From Deltaproteobacteria bacterium UBA2385 (GTDB lineage: Bacteria > Myxococcota_A > UBA796 > UBA2385), in assembly GCA_002343455.1 (NCBI GenBank), contig DDSR01000188.1, positions 1-12,229 of the forward strand: a stretch of DNA of 12,229 nucleotides, written 5' to 3'. This document shows, piece by piece, positions 6,891 to 12,229 of this stretch (its first letter is position 1; each line of letters opens with the position of its first letter). The translations under genes and the position numbers were made by a program. Below the pieces are notes generated by a model that worked only from the letters and a program-made list of their open reading frames with translations, was not told where the DNA came from and made no database searches.

Positions 6891-8183
6891 TCAGGTAGGG
6901 TCGGTGGCGCAGCGGAAGCCGAGGTTCTCGTAGCGGTTGCCGAGCTCCTGCTTGTTCCAGGAGTTGAGTGGGGCGCCGAGCGGATCTACATCGCCCCTGA
7001 GCTTCTGGCGAAAGAGCCCATACCTGCTGGCTTCTGCGGGGTCAGGATCATAACCCAGGGCTGAAGGCGGGAAGTCGTCTCGCACCCACTCTCGGACGTT
7101 GTCGGGCTTCGCACCCGACTCGGGGCTTCGCACGAGAGCCTCCCACTCCAGGATGCTCGGGAGCCGCCAGCCACGACTCGCGCAGTAGGAGCTGGCCTCG
7201 TCACGGTTGAGGCAGACCACAGGCGCTGCGATGGCCTGGTCGCGCCAGTAGCAGCCGCGCGTCCTCACTCTGGGCGCATCCGTCCAATCCATGAGCTGGT
7301 CCGCGATCCGTGCCTTGGCATCCACACAGAAGGGCTCCACCTCAACCTCGTTGAGAATCGACCGAGCCGCCTGGGGCCAGTCCTTGCGCCCTCCTTCCGG
7401 CGGGCCCAGGCGCAATCGGGTCCGGTCGACCAACACCATGCCGTCGGGGCAGGTGGGGGGGACGTCTTGCGCGAGCGCTGGCGCGACCGGCGTCTGAGAC
7501 GGGGCAACCAACCGTTCGCCAATTGGCGGGCCTGGTGCCATGGTCAGCGAACGTACGGCCACCAGCCCCCCAGCGCCGAGGAGCACTCCTAACGCCACTG
7601 CTGGAAGCCGATTGGGCCGGGCCGGAGCGACCGTGTGGGCCACTTGCACCGTGGGCTCGGTCAGTTCTTGGAAACGAACAGTACCCGTTGACTCCATCGG
7701 CTGACGACCTCGAATACGTTCAATGTGGCCCATCAACGCGTCAGGCCGAGTGATGTAGTGGGCTGCCTTGCTTGTTCTGAACAACCACTCCACTACGTCA
7801 GGGAGTTGCTCACGAACGTGCTTTCTTGCCAGCGGATAGTCCTCCCGCTGGGGGGACCGGATGTGAACCCCCAGGTTCGTGTGCCTGCGCATCGAATCCA
7901 AGCTCGTATGGTATTGATCATCGATCAGATCGCGCTTGGACAGGCCGGCCAGTCGGGCTTGCATGTTGCCAGACTCGCCGTCGGTACGGCTGATTCGATC
8001 TTCATGTACCGAGTAGAGGATGTGGCAGAGGACCTCGAGCACCCGCCGCGCGTTCCAAAGAAAGATCTCGGGGTCCACTTCCACGTAGTCCGCACAGAGC
8101 CCCATCAGCTCGCCCAGGCGAACCACGTAGTTGGCGACCCCAGCCTGGACCTCGGGCTTCAATCTCGGGAGCGACGCTTCCAT
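6891..8183 (-). CDS. Membrane protein: DUF4145-like domain, TM helix, SUMF/FGE-like domain
   Basis: This 430-residue protein has an unusual three-part build. Residues about 35-135 resemble DUF4145 (NARRVLEVLCHILY at 44-57; MRRHTNLGVHI at 98-108; LPDVVEWLF at 127-135). One hydrophobic helix, LPAVALGVLLGAGGLVAV (193-210), follows. Residues 243-430 form a SUMF/formylglycine-generating-enzyme-like domain: CPDGMVLV, FCVDAK, PVVCLNRDEASSYCASRGWR, LPSILEWEALV, NVREWVRDD and the closing LGFRCA. The GG[ST]W core strand and the Cys pair of true formylglycine enzymes are not visible and the domain is short, so I read it as a binding or sensor domain rather than an enzyme. The positive-inside rule gives no clear topology. 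The ATG at 8183 follows a -10-like element by 7 bases, suggesting a leaderless message. GC is clearly lower than in neighbours, hinting at transfer. DUF4145 often occurs near restriction and defence genes, which is family knowledge, not proof here. Confidence 0.72.
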   Translation of the reverse strand: MEASLPRLKPEVQAGVANYVVRLGELMGLCADYVEVDPEIFLWNARRVLEVLCHILYSVHEDRISRTDGESGNMQARLAGLSKRDLIDDQYHTSLDSMRRHTNLGVHIRSPQREDYPLARKHVREQLPDVVEWLFRTSKAAHYITRPDALMGHIERIRGRQPMESTGTVRFQELTEPTVQVAHTVAPARPNRLPAVALGVLLGAGGLVAVRSLTMAPGPPIGERLVAPSQTPVAPALAQDVPPTCPDGMVLVDRTRLRLGPPEGGRKDWPQAARSILNEVEVEPFCVDAKARIADQLMDWTDAPRVRTRGCYWRDQAIAAPVVCLNRDEASSYCASRGWRLPSILEWEALVRSPESGAKPDNVREWVRDDFPPSALGYDPDPAEASRYGLFRQKLRGDVDPLGAPLNSWNKQELGNRYENLGFRCATDPT

Positions 8184-8190
8184 GGTCCCG

Positions 8191-8199
8191 ACTCTACCA
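8191..8199 (-). promoter_or_regulatory. Possible extended -10 promoter of the DUF4145-SUMF gene
   Basis: On the minus strand this reads TGGTAGAGT, a TG-extended -10 (TAGAGT), with 7 bases before the ATG at 8183. That spacing would place the transcript start at or next to the start codon. No -35 box is seen in the 39-base divergent gap, and no ribosome site precedes the ATG. Confidence 0.35.
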
Positions 8200-8222
8200 C
8201 CCGCGCGCTAAGCCCCGCGCGC

Positions 8223-10370
8223 ATGTCCGCCCCCGCCCCCGCACCCGCGCCCCGTTTCGGCACCTACGTCGGTGTCTTCCGCCCTGTCTTCCTGGCCGTC
8301 CTCGGCGCGATGCTCTATTTGCGCGAGGGCTGGGTCGTCGGCCAGGCCGGCCTGCTCGGGGGGCTGCTCGTCGTCGCCACCGCGCTGGCCATCTCGGGCA
8401 CGACGGCGCTCTCCCTGGCCAGCATCGCCAGCAATGTGCGGGTGCGCGCCGGCGGCGCCTTCGCCATCATCGCCCAGGCGCTCGGCCTGGAGGCCGGCGG
8501 CGCCATCGGCATTCCGCTCTTCTTCGCCCAGGCCGTCTCCTCGGCCATGTACATCTTCGCCTTCAGCGAGGCCTGGACCTGGGTCTTCCCCGGCCACTCC
8601 CCGATGCTGGTCGCCGGCCTCGGCTACACCGCCGTCTCCCTGCTCGCCTGGCGCTCCGCCGGCCTCGCCTTCCGCGCCCAGGGCGTCCTGCTCTTCGTGA
8701 TCGCCGCCGCGCTGCTCTCCGCGCTGGCCGGCCTCGTCACCGCCGAGTCCCTCGTCGCCCCTCCGATGGTCGGCCGGCTGCCGGACGCCAGCCTCACCGA
8801 GCTCTTCGCCATCTTCTTCCCCGCCGCCACCGGCATCATGGTCGGCGTCGGGATGTCCGGCGACCTCGCCAACCCGCGCCGCTCCATCGCCCGCGGCACC
8901 CTCTTCGCCTGGGCGGTCACCTCGGTCATCTACCTCGGCTTCGCCGTCTGGTACGCGGTGATCGCCTCGCCCCAGGAGCTGATCGACAACCGCACGGTGA
9001 TGATCGAGCGGGCCGCCGTGCCGGCCCTGGTGCTCGCCGGCCTGCTCAGCAGCACCGCCATGGCCGCGCTCTCCTCGCTCGTCGCCGCCCCCCGCCTGCT
9101 GCAGGCCATGGCCGCCCACGGGGTCGTGCCCGGCGCCCGCTGGCTGGCCCGCCTCAGCCCCTCGGGCGACCCCCGCAACGCCAGCCTCGCCACCACCGCC
9201 CTCGGCGCGCTGGGCCTCGCCGCAGGCTCCCTCGACGCCATCGCCCCCATCATCACCAGCTTCTTCGTGATGACCTACCTCGCCATCAACGGCGTCGTCT
9301 GGCTCGAACAGAGCCTGGCCATGGTCTCCTTCCGGCCCTCGTTCCGCGTCCCCCCGGGCGTCCCCCTGCTCGGCGTCGCCCTCTGCCTGGGCGGCCTCTC
9401 GCTGGCCAGCCCCTTCGGCGGCGCGGTCGAGGTGCTGCTGGTCCTGGGCATCTACGCCTGGATCTCCCGCCGCCACCTCGACACCCCCTGGGAGACCGTC
9501 CGGTCCGGTATCGCCGTCACCCTGGCGGCCTGGGCCGCCCGCAAGGCCGCCCACATCGAGCGGGTCCAGCGCGCCTGGAAGCCCGATCTGCTCGTCCCCG
9601 TCGCCGCGGTCGACCAGGCCCGCGACCTGAGGCCCTGGTGCGAGGACCTCGCCCGCCGCAACGGCAGCATCCGCTGGGTCGCCCTGGGGGCCAACCCCGA
9701 GCTCCCGACCGCCCTGCCCCTGCTCGTCCGCCGCCAGGCCGACCAGGGCCTGCACGCCACCTGGACCTGCCTGCGCACCGACCAGTACATGCACGGCATC
9801 GGCCTCGCCCTGGACGCGCTCCAGGGCGCCCTCTTCCCGCCCAACCTCGTCGTCGTCGACGAGCGCCGGGTCAGCGACCCGGAGCTGGCCGCCTACCTCG
9901 AGCACTGCCGCCGCCTCGCCATCGGCCTCGCCCTCTGGCAGCCCCACCCCGATGGGGGCATGGGCGATCGGGCCCACATCGCCGTCTGGGTCTCCGACCG
10001 CAGCCCGGACTGGAAGCTCGAGCTGCACACCACCAGCCTGGACCTCCCCGTCCTGGTGGGGCTGCTGCTCGCCCAGGCCTGGGGCGCCCGGCTGCACCTG
10101 CACTGCGCCGTGCGTGACCCCGCCTCGGCTGCGGACGCCCATGCCTTCCTGCTCCGCCTCGCCGACCAGGCCCGCCTGCCCAAGGGCACCGAGATCCACG
10201 TCTCCACCTCGCCCTTCGAGCGGGCCCTGGCCGAGGTCCCCCAGGCGGACCTACACCTGCTAGGCATGCCCCTCGTCCTCGAGAAGAGCCGCCTCACGCA
10301 GCTCCATCGGTCCTGCGGGGCAGCCTGCCTCTGGCTGCTCGACTCGGGGCAGGAGAGCGCTCTTGCCTGA
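8223..10370 (+). CDS. SLC12-type cation-chloride cotransporter homologue
   Basis: This APC-superfamily transporter has 715 residues. The N-terminal core begins with FGTYVGVFRPVFLAVLGAML (12-31) and continues with YLREGWVVGQAG, the classic first-helix motif of Na-K-Cl/K-Cl cotransporters. IFFPAATGIMVGVGMSGDL (197-215) matches the conserved family helix 6 region, and SFRPSFRVP (369-377) matches the loop before the last helices. Hydrophobic segments extend to about residue 415. Residues about 453-715 form a soluble alpha/beta domain, as in bacterial SLC12 proteins. Ion selectivity cannot be told. The ATG at 8223 is chosen because the upstream open frame is antisense to the DUF4145-SUMF gene; no strong ribosome site precedes it. 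It is divergent from that gene and overlaps pcs by 8 bases, so it heads a three-gene operon. Confidence 0.85.
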   Translation: MSAPAPAPAPRFGTYVGVFRPVFLAVLGAMLYLREGWVVGQAGLLGGLLVVATALAISGTTALSLASIASNVRVRAGGAFAIIAQALGLEAGGAIGIPLFFAQAVSSAMYIFAFSEAWTWVFPGHSPMLVAGLGYTAVSLLAWRSAGLAFRAQGVLLFVIAAALLSALAGLVTAESLVAPPMVGRLPDASLTELFAIFFPAATGIMVGVGMSGDLANPRRSIARGTLFAWAVTSVIYLGFAVWYAVIASPQELIDNRTVMIERAAVPALVLAGLLSSTAMAALSSLVAAPRLLQAMAAHGVVPGARWLARLSPSGDPRNASLATTALGALGLAAGSLDAIAPIITSFFVMTYLAINGVVWLEQSLAMVSFRPSFRVPPGVPLLGVALCLGGLSLASPFGGAVEVLLVLGIYAWISRRHLDTPWETVRSGIAVTLAAWAARKAAHIERVQRAWKPDLLVPVAAVDQARDLRPWCEDLARRNGSIRWVALGANPELPTALPLLVRRQADQGLHATWTCLRTDQYMHGIGLALDALQGALFPPNLVVVDERRVSDPELAAYLEHCRRLAIGLALWQPHPDGGMGDRAHIAVWVSDRSPDWKLELHTTSLDLPVLVGLLLAQAWGARLHLHCAVRDPASAADAHAFLLRLADQARLPKGTEIHVSTSPFERALAEVPQADLHLLGMPLVLEKSRLTQLHRSCGAACLWLLDSGQESALA
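10351..10356 (+). promoter_or_regulatory. Ribosome binding site deciding the TTG start of pcs
   Basis: AGGAGA lies inside the end of the transporter gene and 6 bases before the TTG at 10363. This spacing supports TTG as the pcs start even though it overlaps the upstream stop. Confidence 0.6.
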
Positions 10371-11064
10371 GCCCCGCGCCCGCATCCTCGCCGCCTGGGG
10401 GGTCCACCTCTACACCGCGCTCGGGCTGCCTCTATCGCTGCTAGGCATCCAGGCGCTGTCGGAAGGCGACGCTGGCCGCTTCCTGCTCCTCAACATCCTG
10501 GCCGTCTTCATCGACAGCACCGACGGCACCCTGGCCCGTCGCCTGCGGGTCAAAGAGCTGGTCCCCTTCGACGGGGCCCTCCTCGACAACATCGTCGACT
10601 TCCTGACCTACACCTTCCTGCCGGCCATCGCCCTCTGGCAACTGCGCCTGTTGCCGCCCGAGCTCGCCTGGCTGGCCGCCCTGCCCGTCATGGCCAGCGG
10701 CTACCAGTTCTGCCAGACAGGGGCCAAGACCGAAGACGCCTTCGTCGGCTTTCCTTCCTACTGGAACGTGTTGATCATCTACCTCGTCGTCTTGCAGCCC
10801 CCGGTCGCCCTCACCGTCGCAATCCTGATCGTGCTCTCAGCGCTCGTCTTCTGGCCCATCCGCTACATCTACCCCTCCCGCACGGTGCTGCTCCGGCCGC
10901 TGACCCTGGCCCTCTGCGTGCTCTACGGGCTGGCGGCGACGGCGCTCGCCCTGCACCCCACCGCATCGTGGGCGCCCGGCCTCGCCTGGGCCTCGCTCTC
11001 CTTCGTGGGCTACTACCTCGTCCTCTCCCTGGTCCATCACCGCCGCACCCGGAGCACCCCATGA
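10363..11064 (+). CDS. pcs: Phosphatidylcholine synthase (CDP-alcohol phosphatidyltransferase)
   Basis: This integral membrane enzyme of 233 residues condenses CDP-diacylglycerol with choline to give phosphatidylcholine and CMP. The CDP-alcohol phosphotransferase motif is at 51-79: D51..D54-G-T-L-A-R59, then G71, D75 and D79. The gap between the AR pair and the following G is 11 residues, longer than the usual 8 and like the extended spacing reported for bacterial Pcs. Following hydrophobic segments include FLPAIALWQLRLLP (85-98) and several more helices, and the length is typical of Pcs (about 230-250). The TTG start is supported by AGGAGA 6 bases upstream and overlaps the transporter stop by 8 bases. 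The gene ends in ATGA with the small HTH gene. Another CDP-alcohol phosphatidyltransferase (for example phosphatidylglycerophosphate or phosphatidylserine synthase) is the alternative, but the motif spacing favours Pcs. Confidence 0.78.
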   Translation: MPEPRARILAAWGVHLYTALGLPLSLLGIQALSEGDAGRFLLLNILAVFIDSTDGTLARRLRVKELVPFDGALLDNIVDFLTYTFLPAIALWQLRLLPPELAWLAALPVMASGYQFCQTGAKTEDAFVGFPSYWNVLIIYLVVLQPPVALTVAILIVLSALVFWPIRYIYPSRTVLLRPLTLALCVLYGLAATALALHPTASWAPGLAWASLSFVGYYLVLSLVHHRRTRSTP

Positions 11065-11321
11065 CCCCATCCATCAAGGACCGCCGCAAGGCCCTCGGCT
11101 GGAGCCGGGCCGAGCTGGCCGAGCGGGCTGGCATCGACAGCCGGCTGGCGCAGCTCTTGGAGCTCGATCAGTGGAGCGAGGCCGAGGCCCTGGCCCGGGT
11201 GGAGGAGGTCCTGACCCGGGCCGAGGCGGGGGAGGCGGAGGTCCGGCTGGAGCAGGTGCGGGCCGAGGAGGGCAGCCAGCTGTTCGGCGAGGAGGGGGCC
11301 AAGGGGGTGCCGGAGGCTTGA
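11061..11321 (+). CDS. Small XRE-like helix-turn-helix protein
   Basis: This 86-residue soluble protein starts at an ATG overlapping the pcs stop (ATGA), with GGAG at 11051-11054 as ribosome site; the longer frame upstream is a shadow of pcs. Residues about 5-36 (IKDRRKALGWSRAELAERAG, then IDSRLAQLLELDQW) look like an XRE-type HTH: the LGWSRAELAERAGI part matches the L..G.SQ.ELA.RAGV core. The rest is acidic and helical (EEVLTRAEAGEAEVRLEQVR) and could form a dimerisation helix. It is short, and the second half of a standard HTH is weak, so DNA binding is inferred. As the last gene of the transporter-pcs operon it could be an autoregulator. Confidence 0.6.
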   Translation: MTPSIKDRRKALGWSRAELAERAGIDSRLAQLLELDQWSEAEALARVEEVLTRAEAGEAEVRLEQVRAEEGSQLFGEEGAKGVPEA

Positions 11322-11327
11322 TGCGGA

Positions 11328-11366
11328 TTGGCACCAACATTTCTGTTGGCAACATCTCTGTTGGCA
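11328..11366. repeat. Tandem small palindromes with TTGGCA repeats
   Basis: In the 60-base gap between two convergent gene ends, CAACATTTCTGTTGG at 11335-11349 is followed directly by CAACATCTCTGTTGG at 11350-11364, a tandem 15-base repeat with one mismatch. The first copy, with the preceding C, forms a perfect 6-bp hairpin CCAACA-TTTC-TGTTGG (11334-11349); the second forms a 5-bp one. TTGGCA occurs three times, at 11328, 11346 and 11361. The stretch is AT-rich for this genome. It could be a bidirectional terminator, though no T-run follows, or a protein-binding site or a fragment of a larger repeat. Confidence 0.6.
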
Positions 11367-11381
11367 TCGAACCCAGCCTGT

Positions 11382-11873
11382 TCACCCCACCTCGATCTCA
11401 TGGTCGAGCATGACATCCCCGTCGAACACCGCCCGCAGCCGAAACCTCTCCCCGGCCAGCATCCGCGGGATCCAGATCCGGTCGTCGGCCCACATCTCGT
11501 CGTAGGGCAGCGCGTCCAGGCCCACCCACATCGGGATCGCCTCCTCGGTCTCGACCGGCAGGCCGCGGTGCTCCCGGGCCAGGAAGACGACCACGTGCAG
11601 CCGCAGGCCGTCGAGGAACTGGAAGGACAGCTCACCCACCTCCTCGGTGCCCAGGGCGACGACGCCGACCTCCTCCAGCAGCTCGCGCTCGGCGGACTGG
11701 AGGGCCGTCTCGCCCGGGTCGATCTTGCCACCCGGGGCGTTGATCTTGCCCGCGCCCAGGCCGCGCTTCTTGCGGATGAGCAGGGCCTGCCCCTGGTGCA
11801 GGACGAAGAGCAGCGTCCCCCGCATGGTGGGGGTCCAGCTCGTCCAGTCGATCTCGGCGAGCGAGGCCCTCAC
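11382..11873 (-). CDS. MTH1-like Nudix hydrolase (oxidised purine nucleotide pyrophosphatase)
   Basis: This 163-residue soluble enzyme carries a complete Nudix box, Gx5Ex7REUxEExGU, starting at GGKIDPGET (48-56) and ending RELLEEVGV. It should hydrolyse nucleoside diphosphates linked to another group, using Mg. The lead-in GLGAGKINAPGG and the late segment YDEMWADDRIWIP (123-135) match the MTH1-type layout (..MWPDD..W.P), so oxidised dGTP/dATP sanitation is likely, though specificity is inferred. The start is a GTG at 11873-11871 overlapping the upstream stop (GTGA); a later Met at residue 17 lies where the human MTH1 sequence begins, but close bacterial relatives carry a similar N-terminal IDW..W.P extension. 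It is therefore coupled to icmF and transcribed with it. No membrane segment. Confidence 0.8.
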   Translation of the reverse strand: MRASLAEIDWTSWTPTMRGTLLFVLHQGQALLIRKKRGLGAGKINAPGGKIDPGETALQSAERELLEEVGVVALGTEEVGELSFQFLDGLRLHVVVFLAREHRGLPVETEEAIPMWVGLDALPYDEMWADDRIWIPRMLAGERFRLRAVFDGDVMLDHEIEVG

Positions 11874-12229
11874 ATATTCCGCCGATACTGCCCGCCGACC
11901 TCGTACAGCGCCCCCGACAGCTGCCCGAGCGTACAGACCTTGGCCGCCTCCATCAGCCGCTCGAAGAGGTTCTCGTGCTGCACGGCGGCGCGCTTCATCG
12001 CGGCCAGCTCCACCGCCGACTGCGCGGCGAAGGCGGCCTGTCGGACGTCGCGGCAGGCGATGGCGTACTGCTTCTCGTCCTCCTCGGCGCGGATGACCTC
12101 GGCGGGGATGATGGTGGGGCTGCCGCTGGGGTCCAGGAAGGTGTTGACCCCGATGATGGGCAGCTCGCCGGTGTGCTTGCGGGTCTCGTAGAGCAGGCTC
12201 TCCTCCTGGATGCGGCTGCGCTGGTACAT
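11870..12229 (-). CDS. icmF: Fused isobutyryl-CoA mutase (IcmF), C-terminal fragment
   Basis: Only the last 119 residues are in the window; the first base pair of the frame lies beyond the right edge and the ATG there is internal. YQRSRIQEESLLYE followed by GELPIIGVNTFL and the final LYEVGGQYRRNM match the end of the large catalytic domain in methylmalonyl-CoA mutase relatives. Ordinary methylmalonyl-CoA mutases continue into a cobalamin-binding domain after this barrel, whereas IcmF carries its B12 domain at the N-terminus and ends here, so IcmF is the better call. IcmF interconverts isobutyryl-CoA and n-butyryl-CoA using adenosylcobalamin and has a built-in G-protein chaperone. The TGA overlaps the GTG of the Nudix gene. 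The B12 and GTPase domains lie outside the window, so a related acyl-CoA mutase large subunit cannot be excluded. Confidence 0.75.
   Translation of the reverse strand: MYQRSRIQEESLLYETRKHTGELPIIGVNTFLDPSGSPTIIPAEVIRAEEDEKQYAIACRDVRQAAFAAQSAVELAAMKRAAVQHENLFERLMEAAKVCTLGQLSGALYEVGGQYRRNM

Noticed and set aside
6891..7455. Active formylglycine-generating enzyme
   Set aside because: The SUMF-like domain is short and the expected active-site Cys pair and GG[ST]W strand are not seen, so only the fold is claimed.
7725..8222. N-terminal extension of the transporter reading frame
   Set aside because: It lies antisense to the DUF4145-SUMF gene, and the family motif FGTYVGVFRP starts soon after the ATG at 8223.
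8208..10199. Minus-strand frame of 663 codons, Gly/Glu/Asp-rich
   Set aside because: Antisense to the SLC12-type transporter, which has unmistakable family motifs.
11334..11364. Rho-independent terminator
   Set aside because: The hairpins are short and AT-containing and lack a T-run on either strand, so termination is only a possibility.
11328..11366. CRISPR array
   Set aside because: Only two directly adjacent 15-base units with no spacers and no cas genes.

Overview
This 12.2 kb window is very GC-rich and densely coded, with strong G/C bias at third codon positions and many overlapping start/stop codons. The gene content suggests a Myxococcota-like (deltaproteobacterial) chromosome: an AAA-like ATPase of the type common there, a bacterial SLC12-type transporter, phosphatidylcholine synthase, and an isobutyryl-CoA mutase fusion. 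The taxonomic call is inference from gene content and composition; no rRNA or other marker gene is present.

Layout. (1) 1-767: the 3' end of a beta-rich, propeller-like protein on the + strand. (2) 703-1260, minus strand: an AAA-like ATPase that keeps its Walker A and Walker B motifs but loses homology just after Walker B; it looks like a decaying pseudogene. (3) 1320-3188, +: a GT-C fold membrane glycosyltransferase. (4) 3228-6884, +: a tightly packed four-gene cluster made of a divergent ECF-like sigma factor, two unrecognised proteins, and a Lon-type (S16) serine peptidase domain fused to a TPR-like helical region, with no AAA+ ATPase of its own. (5) 6891-8183, minus: a single-pass membrane protein with an N-terminal DUF4145-like domain and a C-terminal SUMF/FGE-like domain, in DNA of clearly lower GC. 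(6) 8223-11321, +: an operon of an SLC12-type cation-chloride cotransporter homologue, phosphatidylcholine synthase, and a small HTH protein. (7) 11382-12229, minus: an MTH1-like Nudix hydrolase coupled to the 3' end of icmF.

How the genes fit together. The four-gene cluster 3228-6884 is the best candidate for an undescribed system. A sigma-like regulator is translationally coupled to a small Trp-rich protein, and an acidic protein is coupled to an ATPase-free Lon-like peptidase whose catalytic Ser and Lys are both present at the canonical spacing of 43 residues. This suggests regulated proteolysis tied to transcription control, but no partner or target can be read from the sequence. The convergent DUF4145-TM-SUMF gene ends 6 bp away and may be a later insertion, given its composition. 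The transporter-pcs-HTH operon links ion transport with membrane lipid synthesis. The Nudix and icmF genes look like housekeeping metabolism and nucleotide-pool cleaning.

No tRNA, rRNA, CRISPR array, insertion sequence or convincing rho-independent terminator was found. The only clear non-coding repeat is a tandem pair of small palindromes at 11334-11364, between two convergent gene ends. No stretch longer than 300 bases lacks a gene or gene remnant.
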